A stretch of 38,474 bases of DNA from Phoronis australis (taxonomy: Eukaryota > Phoronida > Phoronidae): contig NMRA01000205.1 of NCBI GenBank assembly GCA_002633005.1, positions 1-38,474 on the forward strand, written 5' to 3'. Below the pieces are notes generated by a model. It did no database searches and was not told the origin of the DNA. It was given only the letters and a program-made list of their open reading frames with translations. The number at the start of each line of letters is the position of its first letter. Position 1 is the stretch's first letter. Of the stretch, positions 17,743 through 27,958 are shown piece by piece. A program made the position numbers and the translations under genes.

Positions 17743-18360
17743 TACAAGCCTGGTTTTTTATTTTAATAAAACATATATTTAATAACGTCAATTATTCTTT
17801 CACATCAATGACAAATCAACTATTAGTCCCGGTAGTCCCTACTGACCTCACCACGACATAGGCTATGCTGCACATGACATCAAAGTACGAGCAGATGACC
17901 TGGTTCGTGTAGAAAACATTTTTATCAACAATTTACAAGAAGAAGCGTAAAACTGCATTCAGCATAATACCTAATCCGTAACGCGATGGCCGCAATTTGG
18001 TCATATTTACTTTCCATGTTTCGAACCTTGTTTTCCGAAAAAAAAACTTATACCCTTTCGTCAGACAACTCTTTGGTTCATTGATTTGTCCTCTAATATA
18101 TTTTTCTACGTCTCTGTGGCTAATTATCGACACCTTTTTAAGATTTAATATTCAGGTTGGACTCGAAAGTCCGACCATTTAACTCACGCAAGGTCAACTT
18201 AAAGTGGCATGGACCGCGAAAACTCGTGAAAAATACGTTTTAAACGATTCTTAACCAAAGTACCTTCCTTCAACCTTTACTAAAAAGTTATTCACTTCCC
18301 CCTGAGAAAGAATTTCCAGAAAAAATGACCCAATTCATGGTTTTTGAAAGAAGTACGAAG
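17743..18360. other. Intergenic, nothing recognised
   Basis: Overlapping small frames on both strands at 17933-18182 have no splice or domain support. Confidence 0.4.
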
Positions 18361-18410
18361 AAAAGTTTGTATGGTAACCACCTATACCTGCCTATCTTCC
18401 TTTCACTTAT

Positions 18411-18435
18411 TATAAATGCGCGCATGCGCTCAGTC
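18411..18435 (+). promoter_or_regulatory. Core promoter candidate: TATAAA, NRF1-like site and initiator
   Basis: TATAAA at 18411-18416, overlapping an NRF1-like TGCGCGCATGCGCT at 18417-18430, and an initiator-like TCAGTC at 18430-18435. TATA-to-initiator spacing is about 21 bp, a little short; a start nearer 18441 is also possible. It lies about 250 bp upstream of the ATG at 18682. Confidence 0.4.
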
Positions 18436-18681
18436 ATTCGACAAACAAACAGCTGATTCAGTGTCAAGAGTGTGGTGGAGTGAATACTTTGCCACCCAAT
18501 GTGCTTTATACCTCGTGCCGTGCATTTTGTGCCTACCTATACGATTCTTCATGATTGGACCATTACTTGAGATTTGATCATGCTTATCTGCAGTGGACTA
18601 TTATTCATTTACACTACGTGTCAGAGAACGGTGCTGCACTAATAATCGCTGACGCAGTTTTGCAAGACAATACGAGACAAG

Positions 18682-18887
18682 ATGTCGGACAGTGGAAAGC
18701 TGGGCAAGAAAATGGGGCGTTCGTCTAAGCTAACCGACTCAGTTAGAAAGAAAAGAAGGCAAGACTTGCAGCTGAAAGTTAATAAAAGACGCATTTATCT
18801 GGGTACAGAGCACTGCCGCTGGGAATCTCTTAGAAGTGAGCTATCCGTCACTAATTCCGAGCTGGCCAAACGATAGCTTGATAATGC
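18682..18887 (+). pseudogene. First coding exon of a basic-domain protein, with an in-frame TAG
   Basis: From ATG 18682 the frame reads MSDSGKLGKKMGRSSKLTDS, a Lys/Arg-rich stretch, then KRRIYLGTEHCRWESLRSEL and SVTNSELAKR before TAG at 18874-18876. A good donor GC|GTAAGT lies 11 bp further at 18887/18888, and the same frame after the TAG reads LDNA. From memory, 'R-Y-GxxxxRWxxLRxxLxxxxxxxAKxLLDN' is a module seen in many uncharacterised invertebrate proteins, where the stop position is normally leucine; a single T-to-A change (TTG to TAG) would explain it. Without the stop the exon ends in phase 2, which fits the downstream exons at 21184 or 22303. So this is either a 64-aa protein or a nonsense-mutated first exon. 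Confidence 0.5.
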
Positions 18888-20248
18888 GTAAGTACTTGTT
18901 TGGTCCGCATACTTCGGTAGTTATCGGGACATTGCGCGGCCCCAGCTTATTAAAATCACCTCGATCCAATATAGTAATGGTCCGAGAACTCACTGAGAAA
19001 GTGAAGAGTGTGAAAGTTAAACTCAGACATAAAATTCACCGAGTTGCATTGTCTGTTGACATTTAAGCTAAGCGGCTAAGCCTATACTTGTGGCTAAGCC
19101 TATGACCTACTTATAACATATATTGACGAATTGTTTAGTTTTTTTGCAGTTGGTAATTATTGAAACACTAAGAGAAATTGCAAAGCATTATTACTTTGAG
19201 ATAGTACCACCGTCTCAACTGACTGCAGTAGAGATGGCAGTTGTCCAATAGGCCCTCCACCAGTTGGAAGTTTTTTTTTTGCGAATTGTGCCACATTGAT
19301 TAAACCATCAAAGTCATGTTGCTGCAACGAACTTTTGCAATAGGGGGATACCTTAGGGGAATGGTAATGTCTTAAACACATTGAGATCAACCTCCATGAC
19401 GGAGTAAATCAATCATTAAAACACTACACTGGTGATCACCAGAGTGTGCTAGTGCTTGAAACTTAGCCGTAAGGGTTGTACCACTCATACCTGTGCAAAA
19501 TGCTATTGTAGATAAATAAAGAAACGAATCAGAAAGAAATCTTGATTACCAAAGTATTTGTTCAAGTTGGAAGGAATTAAAGATATCGACAGCCTCCTAA
19601 GGTGACCATGTCTATGTTATAAAGGTACTTAAGGCAGCATGACTTTGATGGTTTAGTTTGTGCGAGGTACGAATTGCCAAAAGGCTTCTTGCTGCCCCTG
19701 GAACCCCCTGTGCCACCAGTTATGTCCCAGTTCAGAGAGCAATTCTGTTTTAGTGGCAAGCTGTGCATTTTGCCAGATTGAGTACTTGCAAAGTAGGTAC
19801 AAAGTCATGTCTCATGGATTTGTAGCCTTGTTATCTTGTTGTACCTTATTTGCAGACCTATGTATATTGACATTAAGTGGTATTATAATCAGAGATCAAG
19901 AGGCCTACCTTCTTCAAAGATATTATGCGAGATCTGGAAGAAAATCCACTGCTAAAACCCCATTAATCAAAATTTCGCTGCCCTTCATAGGTTAACAAAG
20001 TAAAAGCACAAACGTTCGTTGATCAATTTTCAAAATTCAAAAATACATTAACTGGGGATAAATTTTGGTAACAAATTCCAATTCGCAACAAGAAATTTAG
20101 TAATGAATTGCACTCGCATACTTTGTGATGGTTATTCATGTAGTTTGGTTGTTATTATGGCGGAGAATTGTACCACCTGTATGCTTTAATTGAAGTCTGT
20201 ACCTGTAGTTTATAATTAGGTTATTGTAATTTCATTTTTGCACTGTAG
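18888..20248. other. Intron-like stretch; short inverted similarity
   Basis: CATGACTTTGATGGTTTA occurs on plus at 19637-19654 and inverted near 19299-19316. Each sits in an open frame encoding HDFDGL, but no splice sites were confirmed. A frame at 19660-19995 has no domain. Confidence 0.3.
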
Positions 20249-20282
20249 GTATGAAGTGGCACAAAGTTAAAGATTTTCAACA

Positions 20283-20359
20283 ATGTCTAGACAAGTGTCC
20301 ATAGAGTCAGAACTTAAAGCCTTATCAGCAACACCTGCAACTCCCCAGTTTGTTCAAAG
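20283..20359 (+). CDS. Possible alternative first coding exon of the plus-strand locus
   Basis: ATG 20283 opens MSRQVSIESELKALSATPAT followed by PQFVQ and the donor CAAAG|GTATTC at 20359/20360, leaving phase 2. A TTTTTGCACTGTAG acceptor-like string ends at 20249, about 34 bp upstream, so the ATG may sit on a second exon behind a 5'UTR intron. An in-frame stop precedes the ATG, which fixes the start. The phase fits the exon at 22303-22353 (AG + G, Arg) and also the exon at 21184. Ser/Thr/Ala-rich and hydrophilic; family unknown. Confidence 0.45.
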
Positions 20360-21183
20360 GTATTCTAGAAATTATTTTTTCATTGAAAGCATATTGTCTA
20401 CATCTTCACCTACTAGTATTCGTGTCTACGACAATACATGACATGGAAATTGCATTTGTTGAAAACTCCAAGTAAGCTTTTTGTGAGGGTTACTAATTTA
20501 AATCGAATCATTCCAGTTTGCCATTGTTAAAAATATTACTGAGCTTGCACTCATTAAGCCTTGGGATGTCAAGATTGAAAATGTAAAAGCCGTAGGCTTA
20601 TTTGACCATGTCTCTCACAATTATGAGCTTCTAAACTGCACCAATTGAAATATCCTTGTTTAACGAGAACAAGGCAATCAAACATGCAAACTTCGATTCA
20701 TATGTACGAACCATTATTCATAATAAAACTTGAATCGTAGATACAAACCATATCAAATGCATGAACAAAAATTCATGCATGTAAACCAACTTGAAAGATA
20801 AAACAAAAAACAGGGGTATGAAGTAATATCACATAATTACGTAAACATTTTCTAGTGATGGTGGTCATCATTCGTTTTCCCAAGGAGTCTAGCACTAAGC
20901 AAAATGGCAACATAAAATGTAGCTGTAGAAGAACTATGTTCTTACATGTTATTTGTATATCTGATTAGTTATTTTGTGTGCATGACTGTCCGTTTGAACA
21001 CATCATGTTGTGGTTCGTATGTATAAATGAAGCGTTCTCCCATATGATGCAGTGTTTTGTGCGTATGACCCAAAGTCTGTACGTATGACTGCCTGGCACC
21101 CTCGATTAGTTGCTGACAAATGTTGAACTCGTGGTAACTTTCTTTATCACCTAAATGTGATTGTGGCAATGGTATATTTTCAG

Positions 21184-21385
21184 TGGACTTGAGCTTTCTG
21201 GAATCGATGCAATTGATTCTGTCTGTGACGATGAAGCCTTGATGTTTGTATCCAGGCCATTCATTACAAAGATGATGTGGAAGTACTGGAGTCTGTTCCA
21301 AGAAATTGACAAGATCATTTTTGACTTAAGTCTAAGATTTGTCTTTAACTTCCAAACTTTGAAACTTCCAATGTTGGTAATTTAA
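21184..21385 (+). CDS. Possible internal exon or alternative end of the plus-strand locus
   Basis: Follows the acceptor ATGGTATATTTTCAG (ending 21183). In phase 2 the frame reads GLELSGIDAIDSVCDDEALM, then SRPFITKMMWKYWSL, and is open to a TAA at 21383-21385. A possible donor TTG|GTAATT is at about 21376. The first 25 residues are acidic, like the exons at 22303 and 22783. The exon 3' limit is uncertain. Confidence 0.35.
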
Positions 21386-22302
21386 GACAAAACTTATGTC
21401 AAACACTTTATTGAATTGGTTTTGAGACAAATTTAACTTTATTTTAAAATTTACTAAAAGTTGAAAATTGTTTTAGCTAAGTCAGTTCTGTTGGAACAGG
21501 CCCCTGATCTTTAAAATTTGAGAGAACTAGTTAGTGCTCGTGAATTATCTTCACAACAAACTATTTAGTGTTCTAACTGATGATTGAATTGTGAAATATT
21601 TTGTGCGTATATCTTGCATGGTATATTCCAATAAATGGATTTTTCTACATGTCTGGTATGGTCAGGAATGGGTGCACAGGTTTCTCTTCTAAGCATGACT
21701 GAATTTTGCATACTCTGTTTACATGCACTGTATATATTTGTGATTTGCAAAGATGTAACTAAAAGTAAATACATCAAAAAGGAGATGGGCAGCAGTTTTG
21801 GTGACCCTTTTGACTAAATATCACCTATTAGGTATGGTTTTATAGGTCATCCTACAACTAATCTTGTCATATTTGTGTTTTTAACGTGACACATTGGTAT
21901 TCCCAACTTATTTGAACATAGTGTGGGCAGAGTTGAATTCACTGATTGCATTTGCACATACATGTCTTTGCACCGAATTAGACATTTTTTCTTCTTTGAA
22001 GTTGATTGCTGTATAATTTAAAAGTTCATATTCAAAGGCAACGTTGGGATTTTGAGTTTTTATCAGTAGCATAGACAATCCATGAAATTTGTGACATCAA
22101 TTCATAATAAGTGTGTGTTCTGGATAGAATTTCCTAAATCTGTTTTCTGAGTTCTAAATAGAGAGACCATGCGGTACATGGATTGTTTTTTTTTCATAAA
22201 TTAATCGTGGTTAGGCGATATGTGGTGAAATCCAATAAATACAGACTGACCAATGCTTTAAAAGAGAAACACTCATACATTTTTGAATTTCTATATTACA
22301 GG

Positions 22303-22353
22303 CTATTGATTGATGTTTCTGAGGACCTAGCATGCGATGACCTGGACGATAAC
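22303..22353 (+). CDS. Internal exon, acidic peptide
   Basis: Starts after the strong acceptor TTCTATATTACAG (ending 22302) and ends at AACT|GTAAGT. The only stop-free frame reads LLIDVSEDLACDDLDDN. It needs phase 2 on entry, which both candidate first exons supply, and leaves phase 1. Intron upstream is 1.9 kb from 20359. Function unknown, perhaps an acidic interaction segment. Confidence 0.5.
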
Positions 22354-22486
22354 TGTAAGTGCTACATAACCCTTGTGTACACATTTAAATTATGAGTTAT
22401 CCAATTCTTAATAAAAATACATCATTATTGTTCAGTGCTGACAATGTATTTATTGAAATATATCTTCTACTGACGATTGGTCATAA

Positions 22487-22528
22487 TAGCTCAGTGGATG
22501 GACAGCAATGAATCTCAGGTTGGAAGCC
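22487..22528 (+). repeat. tRNA-like fragment (A box plus weak B box), probably SINE remnant
   Basis: TAGCTCAGTGG at 22487-22497 matches the RNA polymerase III A box; GGTTGGAAGCC at 22518-22528 is a degraded B box (GGTTCGANNCC). The boxes start only 31 bp apart, too close for a real tRNA, so this is read as a decayed tRNA-derived SINE head. It lies in an intron. Confidence 0.4.
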
Positions 22529-22782
22529 CTGACAGGACAGAAATCCTTTCACAGTACTAACCATTAGGTCCTGCAAAATGACTAAAGAAGGCATCGTATA
22601 GCGTCATCAAACGCTATATGTATAAAACATTTGAATTCTGAACGAACTGTATTTAACTGTTCTCCAGTGCACATAATGCGATCCCTGTTTCTTAGTAGTT
22701 TTCAAGTGCGTTACGGGAGCTAGGTGTTGTGTCGTTTTTGAAATTCTAAAGGGCAAGATCATCACGCTTTCTCTTGTTGCAG

Positions 22783-22996
22783 TCCAGAAAGTATCCTTGA
22801 TGATGTGGATATTAGCGATGTTCGATTTGGAGATGAAGAGTTTGGTGGGGAGGAAGTTGCAGGAGATAGCATCAATATGTACTGCTATGGAGACTATGAT
22901 GACACGTTGTCTACAGGTTTCCGTGGTGTTCACAGAATTCATGATGCAGCTGGTGCACACTCAGCTGTGGACGATAGCAAATTTATTGTTTTTATG
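22783..22996 (+). CDS. Exon with an acidic, aspartate-rich frame
   Basis: Starts after the acceptor TTTCTCTTGTTGCAG. One frame reads PESILDDVDISDVRFGDEEF, then GGEEVAGDSINMYCYGDYDD, then TLST. A possible donor ACAG|GTTTCC near 22916 would leave phase 1 and join the terminal exon at 24093. Entry needs phase 2, but the exon at 22303 leaves phase 1, so either an exon lies between them or the splice choice differs. The alternative frame used by a direct 22353-to-22783 join gives a Met-rich, less protein-like sequence. The acidic style matches the neighbouring exon. Confidence 0.4.
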
Positions 22997-23049
22997 ACAC
23001 CCTCCTTTCCCTTTCAAATCTCATCATCGTGTCTTGCTAAGAATGAGTG

Positions 23050-23460
23050 ATGTTCGGATTTCTTCTGTTAAAGGTTCAACACTCTCTTTCTACCTCCTTC
23101 TCCGAAAGGTGTCGCACTTGCTCATTTGGTCATTGCATTTACTCTTCTCTGAAAATTAGGAGATTTTTCACTAATTATGGAAAGGAGATATTTATCCCAT
23201 CTTGTATTCTTATAATTCACTTAGCTACAAGCTCAGCTCACTGCTAGAAAAAACTGGAACTTTATTCAAAAGTTGATGTCACATCTTATTTTGCATCATT
23301 AGACAAATGATAACCACATGAAAATCTGTGTAAAATGTAATGGCTCCTTATTTCTTCAAGATGTAAAATGACATAGAAGGTTAAATATTGGATATTCTAT
23401 ATATTTACAAGTCATAAATTATTCTCTGAACTAGAATTTTTGAGTTGTTTTTTCATGTGT
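23050..23460. other. Intronic stretch, nothing recognised
   Basis: A+T-rich sequence between exons of the two opposing loci, without identifiable splice-bounded exon or repeat. Confidence 0.4.
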
Positions 23461-23481
23461 TTGTTATTCATGATAAAGTAC

Positions 23482-25111
23482 CTGTACGTCATCTTGATAA
23501 GATGCATAACCTTGCAGACCACGATGAGCTGGGGTCACTGAAGCTGGACCTAGGGTAGCTGTAGCAACTGACTTCCATTTCCTTCCTCTACCTCCTCTTA
23601 CACTTTCACCTCTCCTTGTTTTCATGGCTCTCCCACATATCCTATGGAAATAAACAGGCCTTTTAAATTTCACATAGTATCAAAGTTCATGAAAGCCATG
23701 CCTAACATTGGGAGTAATTTCCAAACCAAAGCAAATGCTTCAAACAGGACTGGTAATGTGTGAAAAAATTCTGTTTCTGAGAGCATTCCATTAGTGAGTT
23801 CTCAGCCCCAGTCTGTTAGTCTAAGCTCTTTTCACGTTTTACCCCATGGATAGGTGGGCGCAGGTTGTCATCGATCTGTTCTAATATTTTGATGCAATGG
23901 TAGACTGAACACTGGTTCGAGTTCATCACTTTATTAATCTTGACTGTATGCTCATATTAAGTCCATTCAAACAAAACATACAACGTAATGTCTGTTCTAT
24001 GCTCAGCCAGTGCGACAAAGCCTTGACTTTCAGTACCTCCTACAATTGCTGGTGCAATAACATGCTACTTTTGACTGTTCTTTGTTCTCTAGCCACAGGT
24101 GAAGTGTTAGACAAGTTCTGTGCAATTGAAACTGTGCAGCGGCTGATGTTGTAGCCAATGAATAATGTTATGAACTATGAAAGTACCTAGATGTTCTATT
24201 ATTTTCTCCTCTGGAATGATAATTATATGCTCCATGGACAGTAGAAATAAAATTATTTTCAATTAATGTTGCTGCAATTTCTGATGTTTTAGTGGGACAA
24301 ATTTGCTGGAAGTGCAATTTATCATTCCGTTTGTCCAAAGGTGTGTAGATTGATTCTGTCTTTTTATTTCTAAACACAGTTATGTTGCTCAAGTGGAATG
24401 ACCTCTTATTTCATGCATTAATTAACTTTGTATCCTTCCATGAGTCCACACATTATTGATGTTTCATTGTAGTAAACAAGAAAGTTCAATGAAGGTTTTC
24501 AGTGAAATTCAGATTACATTTTCTTCCACCACTAACAGCTGAGAATTTAGCTAACTGCACTTGCACTACTCGGCCACTTACTAAACGGTGAATACGCCAG
24601 TGGCAGATCTAGGATACCACAAGGGGGGCCCAACATGACACCTCGGAGAAATGGGCATGGCACGATTGTATGCACAGGTGGCTCGAATGTTGTGGGGGTT
24701 GGCGATACGGACCTGGTGTTCCGGAATTCTACCGTTGGGCTCGATATTTTCTCACGCTTCATGCTGTTGCTGTGTAATTTTTGCTTACACCAGTCATGGG
24801 GGGCCCTTGGCCTGTACGCAATCATCACGTAGTAACAATTAACAATCACCCGAAATACATTTTAGTTATAAGTCCTACGTACAGTCACGATGCACTGAAA
24901 TGTTTTTAACAAAATGTTATTGTCATTCTCTAAACGATAAGACATGAATAGAACGTTTTCCGTTTGGAATGCACATAAATGAAATCCTGGGCAAAAAGTA
25001 TATTAGATCATACTTGGGAGAGCATAGAAACCAAATAAATCGATAACTTACTTCAGAAATGGGACTTCTTTGAGTCAATCGAGGTGTCGATGTGCTTTCG
25101 AAACCAGCCAT
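23482..25111 (-). CDS. Minus-strand multi-exon gene (5' part), unknown basic protein
   Basis: Three exons are visible. Exon 1, 25111-25052, has ATG then MAGFESTSTPRLTQRSPISE and a strong GAA|GTAAGT donor (phase 0). Exon 2, 24369-24187, follows ACTGTGTTTAG, contains KKTESIYTPLDKRNDKLHFQ, then ICPTKTSEIAATLIENN, and ends CTAG|GTACTT (phase 2). Exon 3, 23641-23482, follows TTATTTCCATAG, contains KTRRGESVRGGRGRKWKS, then VTPAHRGLQGYASYQDDVQ, and ends ACAG|GTACTT (phase 0). Exons 2 and 3 join exactly in phase. Exon 1 to exon 2 does not, so at least one exon between them is missing from my model. Exon 3 is Arg/Gly-rich, suggesting nucleic-acid binding, but no family is recognised. Later exons lie below 23482 and were not found. 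Confidence 0.55.
24093..24154 (+). CDS. Terminal exon candidate of the plus-strand locus
   Basis: Follows a pyrimidine-rich acceptor (GACTGTTCTTTGTTCTCTAG, ending 24092). In phase 1 it reads TGEVLDKFCAIETVQRLML and stops at TAG 24152-24154. AATAAA at about 24248 could be the poly(A) signal. Joined to the acidic exon through the donor near 22916 the frame is continuous. Confidence 0.45.
24596..24850 (-). repeat. SINE-type dispersed repeat, minus orientation
   Basis: On minus the 3' tip reads ATGTTGGGCCCCCCTTGTGG, then TATCCTAGATCTGCCACTGG. This matches the tip of the SINE at 36606-36650 (ATGTTGCCCCCCCCCTTGTG, then ATATCCTAGATCCGCCACTG). The rest of the body (24640-24850) does not match that SINE, so the two elements share only the tail, as related SINEs or a LINE-derived tail would. 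Confidence 0.55.
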
Positions 25112-25174
25112 CACTGTTTTGCTTTCGGCAACCTTTCACCTCTCTGAGGTCATCACGCCATTTCCAAATAAGGC

Positions 25175-25201
25175 ACCGCAATGCATTTTGGGACTGTAAT
25201 G
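25175..25201 (-). promoter_or_regulatory. ZNF143/THAP11-type promoter site
   Basis: On the minus strand it reads CATTACAGTCCCAAAATGCA followed by TTGCGG, close to the ACTACAnnTCCCAnnATGCnnnGCG consensus bound by ZNF143 and THAP11 (Ronin) at metazoan promoters. It sits 64-90 bp upstream of the ATG at 25111, in the right place and orientation for that gene. Confidence 0.55.
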
Positions 25202-26100
25202 TCGGACTTGACGAGCACGAAGGCGTGTCTTTTTGGTCAACTTTCAAACGTAAAGAAAAATACTCCAAACTCTAAAACTCACTATATTTACGAAACCTAC
25301 AAAAAACTTGTACGCCACGATATGACACAGGTTTCATGCAAGATGAGTAACATTTACTTTCTTATTTTATACTGTTTTTCACGTTCCAAGCCACTTTAAT
25401 CTTTGTTTATCGCAGTAAGCCTCGCTTTGCATTTTAATGTCCGCCGCGTGAATTAGGTCTATGCGTGTATGTGAGAGTAAGCGAGCGCGTGCTTGTCACC
25501 AGAATTCATTTGCCAGAGTAAATGCGGTATAATGATCTAGGTGGGCAATGTATCAAGCAGAGCGTGTTTTAATATTTATCTTAGCACTTGCTGGCCTCAT
25601 CTGCTGATAATTGTTTCGGTAAGACCGATATGTCACTCATTGAGTCGCAGGGTGAGTGGATGCGTGACCGTAGTGTAACAGGTATTTTCCGGAAGATTCG
25701 GGGTGTAAGGGTGCGAATGTGTTCACTATCAGTGGGTCATTTTGACTTTAAAAACACCGATTATGATTAGTTTTTTAAGTTTGTCTTAAAAATAATGCAA
25801 ACGTGTTTTACGGTATTAGAAACTTTCGGAAATTAGTACCAATATTTATTTCTTGCCCATGCTATGTTACCCGTTTCATGAATAGATAGTTCCCGACTAA
25901 ATGTCTTCGATGGCAGCCGGTACGTTATGCAGCGCGCGCTTCGTGGCCGCGTGCTAACACTGGTCGAGTTTTTTTATTAGTCTTCGATTCACGGTTTTCA
26001 CGTGTACAAAGAAGTTTGAATTCCTGTTGAGACCGGAGAAGATCTGTACCGGAAAGAAACCATGCGCGCATCCAGCCTCTAGTTTGGGGGGCTCAAATTT
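25202..26100. other. No supported gene
   Basis: Short plus-strand frames occur at 25588-25770 and elsewhere without splice support. The G+C-rich words around 25915-25960 (GCAGCGCGCGCTTCGTGGCC) hint at a small CpG-rich patch. Confidence 0.35.
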
Positions 26101-26109
26101 CTGACAAAG

Positions 26110-26602
26110 TGGACCTTTTGCTAACAAAAATGCTGGGGGACTAAAAAAGAACCACCTTCAGTACTGTGAAATGTGCGTCTGCTCCTTTTCAGTGGACTTT
26201 TGTCTCGTTTCCGTGGACTTTTTGTTTCTCTGAGGCGGAACTCTTTGCCCACTCCGCCAAANCCCCCCCCCCTGAGTGCGAGCATGGAAACAATGTAATC
26301 CCGCTGACAAGTACGCTGCGTCTGTTTTCAAAGTCCAAAGTCCAGACCCGCTTAGTGGGGCACATCCCTCGCAAGAGCAGCAAAACTTTTGCGTTCTTTT
26401 TGAAACGCGGTGCAAGTTTGAAGTGAATACGGACATAACGTTGAGGCTCGTGGTCTACAAATTCAGGACTGTCGGATCTTTCAATTGGAGACGTTAGAAC
26501 TGTAGGTAAGGCATTTTGCGCATGTAGTTCATGGGCTGGGCGCTTACTTGGCCAAGTCTGAAAAGGCGTTGGGGCACTTATTGGGGTATGGGCGCTTATT
26601 AG
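26110..26602. repeat. Degenerate repeat patch with GTGGAC and GGGCGCTTATT words; one N
   Basis: GTGGACC/TTTTTG occurs three times (about 26111, 26193, 26213). An unresolved base at 26272 is followed by a C10 run. Further on, GGGCGCTTACTTGG (26538), GGGGCACTTATTGGGG (26570) and GGGCGCTTATTAGGG (26590) form a decayed tandem series. Open frames crossing this patch are not credible because they read through the N and C-run. Confidence 0.45.
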
Positions 26603-27850
26603 GGCGAATAGCGGCAGAATTACATACAACAGTGTAGTTTAATGCACACAAATCACACGTCGTGCAAACCAATCGGCCATTCCACATACCCTAATCAATC
26701 CCAATAGCCTTTGCGCACCCTAACTTCCGGACATGCGCAATCGTTAAATCGATTCGGTTGCAACTCCGCTATTCTATCAAATGTGCCGGGTCGACTTTTT
26801 AGATTGTCCCTATGTACTTTCCTTTTTTTTAACATGAGCGGTTTTATGGTATGGTCAAAAATGTACAGCGTACAGTTTCAACTCCACACGACAGGAGTTT
26901 CCAGGATCAGGTACCAAGTTTTTTACCGTTCAAGTTTTCTTGCAATCTTTTGTTGGCGCTCATAAACCAGTTGTGTATCCGACATTAAGGTAAACACACT
27001 TCCCTTGGTAAGAACAACAATGACATCGTATTTGTCCAATATTTATCGTATTTCTTCGGGAACGAACGACAATAACAAAAAAATTTCATGAAGAGTTCAA
27101 TTTCCGAAGCCAATTTTATAGACAAAACACCAGTTTTAGTCCAAGATAGTTTGGTTTATTTCGGCCAGTGTTTTATAGGCTTGGAGTCATCGCTAATTCA
27201 GTAATTGCCCTGCTTCACACAAAAGGAGCAAAACCAAAGTTTCTGATGCCGGCGGATAATGTCTACCACATGAGTTACGAATAACAATTTCTTAAAGACA
27301 TTGTGGGTGAAGAAAATATAAACACGCATTTATTTGCCTGCAGGTTGACAGATTTTGTCAAAGCAACAGCAAAATATCGCCTTTGAGAAGGGCGAGCCAT
27401 TAGCATAAAAAAGTGGCGGCATAATGACGTAAGAAATATCATTGTTTCTATGATGTCAAGCTTGTTTGAAATAGTGGTGGTAACAACAGGTCAAACCGTG
27501 ACGTGTATAAGTAAAATGGGATGCCTAGCTGGAGAAATAGAAAATATTTGGACTCTGAAGGAACATGATCGTTTTTCTCAAACCTGGTCTAGGTCGATAG
27601 TTTAAAGGGGCAATAGTCCAAAAAAGCTGACTGTCGGCCTTTCAGACTGTAAAAACATTCACTTTCTCTTTCCATTTTCTTTTAAGATAAAATGTGAATT
27701 AAAATTGCTATTTGGTCAAAGGTCGTTAGTTTAAAGTACATATAAATAAGGACAAAGATCGGACATTTCATTATTAATGGACGTGAAGTCACGTGTCTCA
27801 TGAGGCGCCACTTTTTGTGTTGTAGCTCGAAGATAAGGAAATTTAGTATA
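26603..27850. other. No supported gene
   Basis: Small frames only (for example 26711-26965, 27682-27873). No splice-bounded exon or family was recognised. Confidence 0.4.
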
Positions 27851-27860
27851 TTAATCCTTT

Positions 27861-27958
27861 TGATGCATTGCATTAAATGTATATATTGAACAATGCTGAC
27901 TTCGACATCATTTGATGCATTGCATTAAATGTATATATTGAACAATGCTGACTTCGAC
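27861..27958 (+). repeat. 52 bp tandem duplication
   Basis: TGATGCATTGCATTAAATGT starts at 27861 and again at 27913. The 46 bp through GCTGACTTCGAC are identical in both, so the duplication is recent. The unit contains ATGCATTGCATTAAAT, resembling POU/homeodomain target words. Confidence 0.9.

Noticed and set aside
22487-22528. Functional tRNA gene
   Set aside because: A and B boxes are too close, the B box is degraded, and no cloverleaf could be drawn.
26189-26629. 146-codon minus-strand frame
   Set aside because: It reads through an N and a C-homopolymer inside a repeat patch.
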